Source: Mesocentrotus franciscanus (taxonomy: Eukaryota; Echinodermata; Echinoidea; Camarodonta; Strongylocentrotidae). Taken from it: a stretch of DNA of 64,000 bases. The position numbers and the translations under genes are program-made. The notes under the pieces are model-generated. The model did no database searches, was not told the DNA's origin, and saw only the letters and a program-made list of their open reading frames with translations. The stretch is from NCBI GenBank assembly GCA_037976565.1, contig CP137668.1:3678261-3742260 (forward strand), in the 5' to 3' direction. Positions within the stretch are counted from its first letter, which is position 1; each line of letters opens with the position of its first letter. Shown here one piece after another: positions 36,120 through 47,790 of the stretch.

Positions 36120-37030
36120 TTTGTTCACAAATCACATCAAATCACACAGAATCCTACTCCTGGTTTCTTTCTGTTCCACCATGACTAGTCCAATTTCTTG
36201 TGAGACTCTCCTACAAAATGGCAGTCTTTGTGACACCGTGCTTGGAACCCCGCTTGATCCCAATCTTTTTTTGTCTCCTTCCAGGAGTTTGATAGGTGTA
36301 TCCCCTTTCTGTATTTCATGCCAACTTTCAATTTAGAGAGCCCCTCCTTTCTCCTTCCCTAACCTAGCTAGAATAGCTTAATTTTTCCTCTATGGAACTT
36401 TTAAAAATAAACCTTGGCATCAAAAAGTTGGCTAGTCTAATGCTACAGACATTCATCAACTCTCCAAAAGTTAATCAAAGCACTTTGACCTTCTGATTTA
36501 AATTTTTGTTTTTAAATAAACATAAAAGCAATAGGTTTATCCTACTCAATTTCTAATCTTAAAGCTGTTTTCGTTGTATCTTTAGGGTACTAAAAATTGG
36601 TTCATAGTGTATTTATCACATCATATATTACTCTCTAGTAAACTAGAAAAGGAAGCACTATAACACAACCCCTTTATAAAAATAGTTACATATTAGGGTC
36701 TTAAATAACTTTGAGACATTTTCTCCCTTGCATTGCCTCATTGTACTCATCTTCCATGCATATCTAAAGAGTCACTGGATTGTTGTAACAAATCACTCAT
36801 AAAACAACAATGATTGTCATATTTATGTAGATTACTAAAAGTATGAATATACAAGGAAAACAAGACTAATTCAAGAAGCAAACCTCATTTCCCTCAGGAT
36901 GAACTTATCCTGCAAAATTATTCTTAAACCAAAATAAAAATTCCCAAACTGATGTCCCAAAGGGCCTCTGAATCCATGAGGGAGGAGAGAGGGAAGGGGG
37001 CAGGAAATTACAGTAGAGAGTAGGTTCTTC

Positions 37031-37035
37031 CTCTC

Positions 37036-37095
<60 letters not shown>

Positions 37096-37139
37096 CTCTC
37101 TCTCTCTCTCACCAACTCTCCCTCCCCCTCTCTCTCTCT
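37031..37139. repeat. long (CT)n microsatellite
   Basis: About 110 bp of almost pure CT with two or three interruptions (TCGCTC, ACCAACTC). On the minus strand it gives a run of Glu-Arg in an apparent open frame, which is an artefact of the dinucleotide repeat. Confidence 0.95.
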
Positions 37140-37615
37140 GACTTCCGATCAAGTCAGTTGGGAGTGTGGTTAGTAAAGAATGATTTATTAACAAGATTCC
37201 CAAGTTCAAGATAAAGGTTATCATAAGGAGGTCACCATTCAACCTACAGTATGAAGTAACAACCTAGTTTCAATTCATGAAGCCTAAAGTCAAGAAATTA
37301 TGAACTGAAACTATTATCACCTGTCTGCAAAAAGGGAAAATCCCAAAAGGAAAAGCAGAAAAAAGGAAAAACTAAGGAAGGGTGGGTTATTGAGGAAAAT
37401 AACAGTAAGAAGCAGCACAAGGGTATAAGAAGAACAACAAAAAAAGAACAGAAACAGGAAGAAATCTGCATGGAAAATTATGTACATGGATGTGAAGCAG
37501 AATAATAAGGGGAAATTATATTACAAAAATTAAATAAAACAGGAAAAGGTGAAAAAGCAGAGAAGAGAACAAAGCTGAAACAATTTAAATAATGTTCACG
37601 GGGTACGAAGAGACA

Positions 37616-37660
37616 TGAACTTGGCCATGACTGTAAATTTCACAGTCATGGCCAAGTTCA
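37616..37660. repeat. 19-bp perfect hairpin just inside the intron
   Basis: TGAACTTGGCCATGACTGT (37616-37634) is followed by a 7-nt loop and its exact inverted copy (37642-37660). On the minus strand the stem begins 44 nt after the GTGAGT donor of the exon at 37704-37767. In the pre-mRNA it would form a stable stem-loop next to the splice site. Too short for a typical microRNA precursor and unlike the fold-back family in sequence. Confidence 0.85.
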
Positions 37661-37703
37661 AGTTTAATTATGAAATTATGGATACGGATAAAGGAATACT
37701 CAC

Positions 37704-37767
37704 CATGGTGCCTTCACTCTTAGCTTTAGCTAGCTCCCTCTGGAGTCTGGCTACAGACAGCTTCTCT
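37704..37767 (-). CDS. NCKAP5/NCKAP5L-like coiled-coil gene, 5'-most recognised exon
   Basis: This 64-nt exon begins with the last base of a split codon and then encodes 21 residues, starting EKLSVARLQREL and ending AKSEGTM. The acceptor reads TGTTCATTGCAG and the donor is ATG followed by GTGAGT, leaving phase 0. The leading base A would complete an arginine codon. From memory, vertebrate NCKAP5 has WREKLAVARLQRE followed by a SEGAM motif at the same place, so the split residue, the helix and the SEGxM end all agree. The family is a set of large, mostly disordered proteins with an N-terminal coiled coil. NCKAP5 was named for binding the adaptor NCK, and NCKAP5L/Cep169 is described at centrosomes and microtubule plus ends. 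The preceding exon, expected to end in a Leu-Trp-(Arg) motif, was not found to the right. Family assignment is strong for the set of exons; orthology to NCKAP5 versus NCKAP5L cannot be decided here. Confidence 0.85.
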
Positions 37768-40700
37768 CTGCAATGAACAGAAAATGATACACATTTAACA
37801 CGACATGCAAGGTACAGCAGAACATGCGATAGTGTAATTGTGAATTTACTCTGTATTTGGAAATTGAGGCTAAATGTTTCAACCTGATTTATGCATGTAT
37901 TTACAATATAGCATTTTGTATACAGTCAGACCTGTCTTCATAGCCACCTCTCTATAAAGACCACCTGTCAACAGTTGTCACCTTTTTGGGGGGTTTCCCT
38001 TGGGTGACCTTAATAGACAGGTTTGACTGTAATTCAAAACACTAAACATGACTGACTTTATTTTTTTCATTTATAAAAATAGTCATACATAATTCAATAC
38101 TGGCATTTGTAAGGAGGTTTTTAAATTTGCAGATAATATATAAAGCAATTACCAGGAGTAACTTTCAAAGCGTATAAAATATGCATCATGTAAAATTATC
38201 ATTCAAATGTTTCTTTATAACATCTTACAAATAAAACTTCATTGAAAGGAGAAGCAAGGAGAGAATGTTGATAAGAAGATGCCTCTGTTTTCCCTTTTAT
38301 GCCATCAGTGGTGTTATTCAAAATATCCAAAAGAATAAAGAAGCCTGACATACAATTACATTTACACATTGCTCAATAATCCAACATCATTAATGTTTGA
38401 AATCACAGGTATGTGCATCTCAGGCAATATTGAGGTCAAATAACCCTATAAGATCACATTCCTTCTCATCAGCTGGCAAAGATTCCATGGAAACCTACCA
38501 CCCTGAAGATCAACAAGAGTCAACCATCATCATTTGAAAGCATGACCCCCCTGACAGAGTTAGGGCACCTCAAGGAAAATGTTAATGTCCATAATCTCCA
38601 GAGAACTTGAAGGCGAGCTAAGACCAACAGTGATCTATAAGCTCAGCCCTTCATCTATCATTCATTGTAGGCTTCATTTGACTCCGAGCTCTTTAATGCA
38701 CCTATGGGACTCCATGGCATGCTGGTAATATTATTCCTCTGATAGGTAGGGGAGAAAACGCAACAAACCGCCTTGGAGGGGTTGATTTGTTGGTAGAGGG
38801 CTCTCTGTCGTGTCCGCTTAGCAGCGGAGTGTAAGGACCATTAGGAACCGTGACAGTCAATAGACCCAATTCATTAGCACAATGTCTCCCCCCTCTTCCT
38901 CCTAAATTTCTTCCTAATGCCCATTCAATCTTCTTCGCTCTTAAAAATCAGTACTCAGCTTCCCCCTTTTTTTCTTTCTCTTCACCCTTTCCTCTCCATC
39001 TTACTCTTGAGAATGATATTACTCTTTCTCTCCAGATCTCTCAGTATCATTTGCTTCTTCCTCATGCTCTGATTCTTTCTCCTTTTCAATTAATTTGTTG
39101 TTTGCATCGATCTATAGCTGAAGGGCACAAGCATGAATTTGGGTGATTTTGTTTTGTTGTACTTTTAAGTTTTGTAATGAAAGAAGTAGAAGATATAGAA
39201 GTCACCACCTATCGTGTTAACAATTTAAATGATGTACATATTAAAATTTGTTTTGAACTGAAGTCAATTCTAAAATGCATATTTTTAGAAATATCTGCTG
39301 CTCATGCATCATTTTACACCCTTCTATCCAGCACACGATGATTTGTTTCTCTTTCACACCCCCCTTTTTCTCAGTAATTTTGTAAAAGTTTGCTTAAGAC
39401 TATATCCACATCTACTCAAGATGCATACCCACATTTAGCATACAATGTAAAAACACATTGTGTGATGAAGAATCTGTCCTCATACAAAAATTCTATTTCT
39501 TGGCAATGATTGCATCTAACCTCTTAAAAAATATGTGTACATTTGACATATACATTCATGTATACATATCCTATATCAACCTATTTTCATCCAAGCCTGA
39601 GAAAACATTCAATTCTAAAAATGATGAACTAGCCCCAATAATCGACTAGAGTGAATTGCACATGAAATGTTCATGCATGCCCATATTTCCATTCTCCTTG
39701 ACAGATTAAAAATACGAGTGAATGCAACCAAACATCCATTAGCCCTTCAGTTTGCCAGGCAGTTTGAGAAATAGCTCACTGAATTCAATATTGACTTGAC
39801 ACCGAGGCCGGTTTCATAAAAGATTGATGACTTTTTGTAGAGTATATTTATTCTTGCCAGGTTCCAAGGAAGGCAATCTGCTAAGCTTTCATGAAGAGAA
39901 GCACAAGAGTAAGATTGCATGAAACAGATCCACAAATATGCTTCCTTATTTCCTTTTCCAATATTTTATTACATCTTTTTATTTGTATCTCTCTCTCTCT
40001 CTCTCAATGTTTAGCAAGTTCTGTTCGCAGTACAATTTTTGACAACTTCTCCCCTTTCTCCTACTTTCTTTTGACTTTTCTCAACAATCTATTTATTTTT
40101 CTCCCTTCTCGTCTCAAGATATTGATACCACCATATAAATTTGGAAAAGGTGATACAAGTAACCAAACAGAGCAATATGGATGCAGAGTCTGTGATAAAG
40201 TACTGGCTTCCAACAGATGACAAAACTCCTTTTGGCTTGTAGTAAACTAAATTATGTTTATTTATTCACATTTCTCTAATTTTCTCTCTTTATTTTTAAC
40301 CATCCTTTCACTCTTGATTCTTCTCTCCCTAGTCATACCTTACACTTTATCGAAATATTAAATTATGTATCGAATACAGAAAAAAGGTATTTACAAACTC
40401 ACCATATTCCATATGCCCTCCTTTACCTTACACTCCGTTTAAATCCCTTAAGAAATACAGGTGCTCTCGTCAAAAGTCACACAATCAATTCTAAAGACTG
40501 ACTTGAAAAGCAAAGCAAATCTCTTGTGCTAAGCGTTAGCGCTCTCATTCGAGCTGGTGGCAGTTTGGGTAGAGAGATGGATCATTTGCTGTCAAATTAG
40601 ATATTCAGGACTCCAGCAAAACAAAAATACATCTGCTGGTTAAGCACTCCCTCTGTTGGTCAGCAAGGAAGAGCATATCACAGGCCAGTGAATTGGGAGC

Positions 40701-41505
40701 CAAATAGATACTGTATTTACAAATAATTCTTAATATCTTGGTTTGCTAACAGATTAATACCTATACAATTAATAGTTTTGGTTAAATAATAGACAATGTA
40801 GCCTTACAGATCAGAATATAATCTTTCAACAACTTCATTGGCTTAAGTGTCAGGTATTCAGAAGAATTTTCTTGTTTAATACCAGGGTTAACCTCATAGT
40901 ATGTCAAATAGTAAGACTAATTCTGATATTGTTATTCTTTGAGGCTTGAGCCTTACAATGTGTGTGAACTCTTATGTCTACAATTTACATATGATAGCAA
41001 GTGTATAACCTGTCTCTATAACAATTTTATCATTCCGTGGAAACAGTATAGCAAATCATGCCAAGCAAAACTATAGCACAAGAAAATAAGCAAATAATTC
41101 TTATTCAAGGAGAATTGTCAACGAATTAAAATGAATTGTGTGTGCATTTTAACGAAACCAAATATCTTATGCAAAAAAAAAAAAAAACGGTTACCGTCTT
41201 GAAGATGAAGAGAAAGAGAGTTCTCTGTATGATTGCCATCAAGATTTGAGTGATAGTGGTCAATGCACGGGAGTGAAACGCAGAAGAGCTGTCCAAGAGT
41301 CAGTTGATGGATGAGGGATTTACAGGGAAGAGAGACCAAAGAGAAATACATCTACAGGGAGATGGGTCATCCTTCATTTGGAGGATGCTTGCAGTCAGAG
41401 AGGAGGATTAGAAATGAGATGGAGAAATGAAAAAGAATGATTGTGGTTTGGAGGAGGATGTTGTTGCTAAGGGATGTAGAATTGGAAGATGTGATGATAA
41501 GATTG

Positions 41506-41599
41506 TAGATGATGATGATGATAGTGACAGTGATGGTGATGATGATGATGAGGATGGTGGTGATGATGATGATGATGATGATAATGTAATGATGAAAAT
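41506..41599. repeat. imperfect (GAT)n microsatellite
   Basis: A run of GAT/GGT/AGT triplets encodes poly-Asp or poly-Ser in fortuitous frames on the two strands. Confidence 0.9.
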
Positions 41600-43708
41600 G
41601 ATGCAGATAGTTATGAAATGATGATAATTTAAGGCTATAGAACTTAATGATAGTGATGCAGATGGAGTTGAGAAAAGGATCACTAATTTAAGAATACACT
41701 TTTATTTTACAAGCTTTTGGGTGAGATAGGAGAGCCTTGAGATGAGCATGGCTGACATCATCATTTATTGACATTGGAATCACGAGTCACATGGAAAAGG
41801 GAAATCAGAAACAAGAACCTATCAATACAATGCTTCCTCGTCTGAATAAAATATTCAGGATATGTACAGGATTATGATAACTCGATACAGAAGCAATGGA
41901 TGAACCAAGGCATTATCAAAACATGTCACAACCATGCATACAATCCAAAATGCTAAACCTCATGGATACAGGAAATAAGAAGAGATGGATGGCTGCTATA
42001 GATGATAATGAGATGAGGCTTGTTTTATCCTTCAGAGACTCACATCATCCATCATTCAAATACAACTCCTCAACAGCTTGACTTGCCCTTAGCAGAAAAG
42101 ACTTCTCCGTATACAGTCTTTCTGTGATAACAGTTTAAAGCTATGGTGACACAGAATGAGAATCTTTAAAGGGCTAGCAGGGATTTGCACAGTGAAAACC
42201 TCAAAACTTCTATAAGGGCTAATCTGTGGGTAAAAATCATAATTGAAATCTTTCCAAAAAATATAGGGCAGGATTTTCATTTTTATTTTCGAATTTGAAT
42301 TGTGTAACTGGAAGTGTTTTATTCACCCAATTTGTTGTGTATAAAATGTAGGCTTCAATTTTCACCCAGAGAGAGTGTTTATAAGCCATAGTCTTTTGAT
42401 CTGAAATTTTGCACATACTTTTATAAACTCCTCTTGCTGTTACAGATAAATTTTGAGAAAATATTTAAGGGCTTTTAAATCCATGATAGGGGCTTTAAGG
42501 GCAGAATGGATAGAGGTGCACTTATAAACCAAGTTGGATAGGATCACAGCTAAAGGCAGTCATCATGATTGTGCATGATAGATGATAGAAATACGACTTC
42601 TTGGTTGCTCACGCCTGTTAGACTGAAAATAGATAAGCAGTGCGCTATGAAAATACAACCTGATTCTTGCCTGGCTTGGAACTGGGTCATTAGAGTACTG
42701 GACCATACATTTTTTATACACTCGCTACATATGAAAATAAAAATCGATGCTCCATTTTAGTTCAAAGGATAATCCATGAGATTGTAACCTTTTAGGGCAA
42801 TTTTTATCACAAAATTACATAGAAGAATATCTACTTCATCTAAAACAGTAGATGTTATGTTTTAGATATGTCACAACCATCTTAGGGGTCTCCTCTCAAA
42901 TTTACTTTCCATCTAAACCAAAGTTCCATAAAATCTGTATGCATCGATAGGACATCGGCTGAAAAAAGAATTTCACAGGCTATACACAAGAGCATATAAA
43001 TTGAAATGATTTTCTTTGCAATATGGTTTCAGTTTTAATGGATGAATTTCTCCCTGAAAGAAACAAACCATTCAAGCAGGATACTTAAGGCATTAAAGTC
43101 GAAATTCCGCCTAACATTTAAAGTCAGGTTGCCAATTGGCCATCAAACGCTGCTTGTGGCGGTCAAGAGAGATGAGTGACCACTTATCCCATTCATTACA
43201 GTCGTCAGAGGATAAAGAGAGGCCGCCAAGGGGCGCATGGACACTCATAAATAGCTTGAGAGGGGGGTGATTAAAGAGAAGCAATCAAACATTCATTTCC
43301 CATCAAGACATGGAGAGAGCTCTTGCAAACATCCTACAATTAAAAGCTTGCATCAATCTCGCTACAATACCTCTGAAAATCCTTAAACACAAACCATGTA
43401 CTAGTTCATTCACATTTTTTTGCCATCCCCATCTTCCTATATTGATATCTCTTATTTCCGTTTATTCATCCATCTTTATCTTTCTTGCATTTAACCCGAT
43501 TTCTATCAATCATTCTTTTCTCTAAGCCTAAACATGGACAATCTTATTTACTTCTCTGTCCTCTTTCTCTCCATCTGCCTAAATGTTTATTCTTTTAAAT
43601 AATCTCTAATTTTGTCTTGTTTCTTGTTATTCTTTTCTTGCAATTTTGTAATTTTTCCTTCTACATCTATCTATTAGAATGAGCTACAGAATCTTCTTTT
43701 TAACATTA

Positions 43709-43711
<3 letters not shown>

Positions 43712-43750
<39 letters not shown>

Positions 43751-43754
43751 CTCC
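43712..43754. repeat. (CT)n microsatellite
   Basis: About 18 CT units with one CG interruption near the right end. Confidence 0.93.
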
Positions 43755-46102
43755 AAAGTTCCCCTATCCCTCTTTCTGTCCCTGTCTCCCTCTCCTTTTT
43801 TATCCATCTCCTTTACCTTTACAGCATCATTTAATCAGTCCAAGTGTATTATTCAAGTTCGCGGCACACCAGGGTTTCAGAGAGCCAAACAAGTAGAGCC
43901 GCGATACCCAAAATACTCCATGAATTCCCTCCATGAAGTCAGAGATCTCTAAATAGACCATGATGCACTCCCCATCTCGAATGACAAGCACGATACTCAA
44001 GGATTATGGGATACATCAGTCACGGTTTCGTATAAATTGTCGGCAAGGGATGAAGAACGAGCCGCTCGATGAAGGGTTTGACGAGCGTCATTACAGAAGA
44101 GTCTCCTCTAAATTGATTGCAGGCTTTACGACACGGTCACGAGGGCTATCGTAAATAAGAATGGCGCGAGGGGTCAGTCCTGGGAAGATGAAATATTGTT
44201 TTGATTTATTGCTGGTAGGAGATGCTTTCATTCATACTCCCCTGTATCTTGGGCAACGGTACTCTGGTAATGAAGAAATAGAGAATGCAATACTCTGCTA
44301 GATTAGATTATATCAAACCAATGTATAGCTTGCGTTAACATCGCCAACATTGGCAATGATGGAATGCAATAGTGAATATTTTCCACAATAAAGTCTCCAG
44401 AACTCCCATTATCTGGCTCCAATTTGGAAAATCATGACAGAAAATTACTTTTGTGACTACTGGACATATAAACAACTTTCCGTGTGCAATATGCTTTGCT
44501 AAGGATTTCTCTATTTACATGAAATATTGAATCAATTTGCTATACATTTATAATATATCAGTATGGACTGTAATCGAATTAATATTAGATGTCCATTCTT
44601 CTCTCAACTACCTGCACATATGAATCTTATAGAGTACAAATTGAATACTAATTCAATTTCAATAGACAGAACACTGCAGAGAAGGGATAAATAAACACTC
44701 TCCTAAGACAAAGTATGGAACTACATCTCCAAAAACTACCAGTACTTCAAAAATTCCCCTGTAACAATAATAGATGCACTTGGCTGCTGCTTAAACAAAC
44801 ATCACAGAATGCAAGAATAGAACAAAAAAGGTACAAGGAGGCTCTCAGCCACAGAGCAGATCTTATGGAAGCAAAACCGCAAGAAAAGGGGTTGTTTGCG
44901 GGCAATCTCTGTTCCGCGTCACTGACCACTCCCCTTCGAGCCAAGGTGGTCACTGGCGTTGCAAATGGACCGTGGATAATCCAACTTGACCATGGCGAGG
45001 TTTTAACATAGAGTTCTATTTTAAGGAATGGAGATGTATGTTTAGGTTGCGCATATCCTGCATGATTTTATATTTTGATGAATCAAATTTGCAATTAGAC
45101 GATTCTGTGATATAACTATCAAATTCTATACTTGTGTGCTAGTATCTATGTTAGACCCTTGTCTCTCCGTTTAGCTCATGATAACCATTCTAATCATACT
45201 TGGGTTAGTAGCTTCTGTTTTTATGTTTTTATTTATGTGTCCACTTTGGTCTTAAATTAATCAATTACACACTCAAACTCCATGACTTTCATGCTTAAAT
45301 GTCTTTTTTGATCTATATATGTTTCAGAAAGCAACAGTCAACCTTTTACGATGCTTTTTTCCACCTAAAAATTACAGCTTGAGGATATTTAATCCACCTA
45401 TAATTCATCTGAAACTTGCTGCATGCTATGCTTCCCTTTCCTCATCACAGCAAACTAACAGAAGCTATTAGTCTATCTCCTTTACCACATTCAATTTGAA
45501 TTCAGACACTTCAAAAAGCCTAGGTAATGAAAGCATAACTGTAGCATTCAAATGACACCAATCTTTTAAAAATGAATACTGCATGAGCTTGAGGTAACGC
45601 AGGATTTCTAAAGGAAAAATCACACAATGTCAAACAGGTTAAACTGCTCTAGGTAATCATGAAGCCTGATATTGAAGACTATTCTCCATTAGGCTGAGGG
45701 GTATACTCTACTCTAGGAGAGTTGTAAATCTTGAATGAATCAAGCAAATTAATACAAGAGTAATCTACTGGATTTCAGCCACATGGGACCCATATTCAGA
45801 ATGGGCTATTTATGGTCATCAGGCATGACCATAAACAAGAAGATAAATTATCCGCTCCAAATTATGCAGAGCAGCACAGATTTACAACATGTTCAGGTAT
45901 ATCAAATTCAAATTAACAGCGGATGAAATTGAACTAGACATGTGCATATCCATAAAAACAAGTTGGAAAACAACTCATCTCATAGCCAATCTATCCTAAT
46001 TAAAAAGCAAAGTTAGATGTGAGTGATACTGATTAAAAGCTGTTTTCGAATAAAGTATAAAATTATGACACTAAAATTTAGGAGAGCAGTTTTCATCATT
46101 AA

Positions 46103-46440
46103 AAGCATTGTTTAACAATGCCAAATCTGATGCATGGCCCTACGTGTTATCAGACTCTGTGATATGGTGTAATATTGAAGCCCTAAAAAAAAAATTGCGC
46201 TTCAAAATGATCATGAAGTGCCTCAAAAAAGTAAAAATCTTTGATTGACCGGTTTTACCATAATCATTTTACCCAATAGACTGTAGTGTTATAAAAACCA
46301 TTGGGAAAACGGTTTTTGAAATTTTCGAATTCCAATCATATATATCTTGATAATCAGACGGGCGATCGGCTTGTAAACGTCATGGGATTCCTGACTGACC
46401 TAAAGGTTTATAATTATGATTGCAGCATGAGCTAAATCCA
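46103..46440 (+). mobile_element. dispersed repeat family 3, copy 1
   Basis: Starts directly after TTAA (46099-46102) with AAGCATTGTTTAACAATGCC. It matches 56946-57310 over about 340 bp, including GGCCCTACGTGTTATCAG, TGTGATATGGTGTAATATTG and GATTGCAGCATGAGCTAAAT. Both copies begin right after TTAA, which suggests another TTAA-targeting element, but the right end was not identified because similarity stops near CTAAATCCAGGA in both. From 46441 to 46871 this locus continues with unrelated sequence rich in ACGATAAACGC motifs. Confidence 0.7.
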
Positions 46441-46778
46441 GGACAAAGGTTGCATTTATCGACCAAATTTTTGCCTAGAATCAGCGTTTTCAAACGTCTT
46501 TCAGGCAAATTTATAAGGCGATAAACGCAAAGCCTTTTTCATACGTCTTTAGATATGGGCATTTTGAATGTGACATACAGTCAGAATCACGTTTCTGAGA
46601 CATGATAAAGCCGTTTTGAACCCCACATACAAATCAGACTTTCCCATAAAGCTCTATGGACCTTCCCAGGCTAATCTGCTTCCCGGGTCAAACGGCGTAA
46701 AGCAGCTGCGCAGAGACAAGGCCTTTATTTTGAATCGTGAAGTGACGATAAACGCGACATCCCGAAAATCACGTTCGT

Positions 46779-46817
46779 ATAGTGGGGTTCGCTAGTGGGG
46801 TTCGATAGTGGGGTTCG
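46779..46817. repeat. 13-bp triplicated unit
   Basis: ATAGTGGGGTTCG, CTAGTGGGGTTCG, ATAGTGGGGTTCG in tandem. Confidence 0.9.
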
Positions 46818-46875
46818 ATGTACATATCTGTGGCAAGACACGATAAACGCACCCAAAGATACCCAATCTCTTTAA

Positions 46876-47402
46876 AGATACTATGTCCCTTTTGCAGCCA
46901 ACATCAAATTCTGTAGAACTTTGCAGGAATTATGAATATGTCATGTATGTCCTATCTGTGAAATTTAAACGTTAGCAGTGTCCTAATATTCAAATTATGC
47001 AAGGAAACCCGTTTACTTGCTAGACTTCATTGTCAGACACTATTGACATTGTCAGACACACTTTGGTAATAACATACATAAAATGAGCTGTAAAGGGTAC
47101 ATGAGCATTTGTCTACATCAATAACCCACTTCTTGTAATGGCCAAAATTAACTGATTGAATCTTTGCGCAGCATAAAACGTACGACCATTCGGTACAATG
47201 GTCTAAAAATCAGACTATTACTTACTGGCTCTATAGCTCCTAAGTCGATTTGACAACTAATAGTCGTTATTTTCCAACTTAAAGACATTTTCAAGCCCCC
47301 CTTTTTTAAGGGAAGTTCTAAATTAGTATTGTCTTTCAAATGCCGTTGGAATTTAACCTTTTCATTTTTTTGGCCTGCAAATGGGACATACCGGTAGTAC
47401 CT
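46876..47402 (-). mobile_element. TTAA-flanked MITE family 1, copy 3 (inverted)
   Basis: This 527-bp copy is in the opposite orientation to the copies at 17163-18238, between TTAA at 46872-46875 and TTAA at 47403-47406. Ends are AGATACTATGTCCCTTTTGC and AATGGGACATACCGGTAGTA then CCT. Compared with copy 2 it has a small internal duplication of TTGTCAGACAC (about 47029-47061) and an ACCGG insertion near the right end. Confidence 0.87.
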
Positions 47403-47699
47403 TTAAGTAAAGCTGGTTTTGATGCAAAGAAATCATCTCACAGGTATTGCAAATGGGACAACGATTAGACAGCAACTGTTTAACTTTAACCAGATGGAAT
47501 CCAATGGGACACATGTCAATTTAAACAGATGACACATTTGTTGACTTTTGTTTGATCAAATCCTGCTTTATTTGGATGAATTCATAATTTCTAGGAACAG
47601 AGTTATTCATCTTAATTGGAGCCAGATGAAATGTGGTGAATATATCGTTGATAGTGAGTTCATGTTTGAGGGGCCTGTTCCTATCAATTGGAACAACCA

Positions 47700-47790
47700 C
47701 AATCTAATGAGAGACAGAAGGGAATTTCCCCTATACTTTAACACAGATTAAATGCCCCTCAGGATCTAAACAGACTATAATAGTCATATC
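47700..47790. repeat. fold-back hairpin element, copy 6 (degenerate)
   Basis: The right arm TTAAATGCCCCTCAGGATCT then AAACAGACTATAATAG closely follows copy 1 (TTAATGCCCTTCTGGCTCT then AAACAGACGATATATTAG). The left arm (TAATGAGAGACAGAAGGGAA) is more decayed. Ends are approximate. Confidence 0.6.

Larger units (their letters stand above)
29050..37703 (-). other. 8.65-kb intron of the NCKAP5-like gene
   Basis: Lies between the donor after SEGTM (GTGAGT) and the acceptor before KETTMRE. It contains the SINE fragment at 29179-29242, palindromes at 32598-32705, a perfect hairpin at 34524-34570, a hairpin-forming 100-bp tandem array (34630-35057), an 11-bp minisatellite (35150-35461), a possible alternative first exon at 36057-36119, a long (CT)n run and a 19-bp perfect hairpin next to the donor. 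In 29.3-32.5 kb and 33.0-34.5 kb I see no gene, only AT-rich intron sequence with GC-richer islands. Confidence 0.8.

Noticed and set aside
36871..37242. 123-codon minus-strand frame with a long Glu-Arg run
   Set aside because: Produced by the (CT)n microsatellite; flanking residues show no protein character or splice sites.
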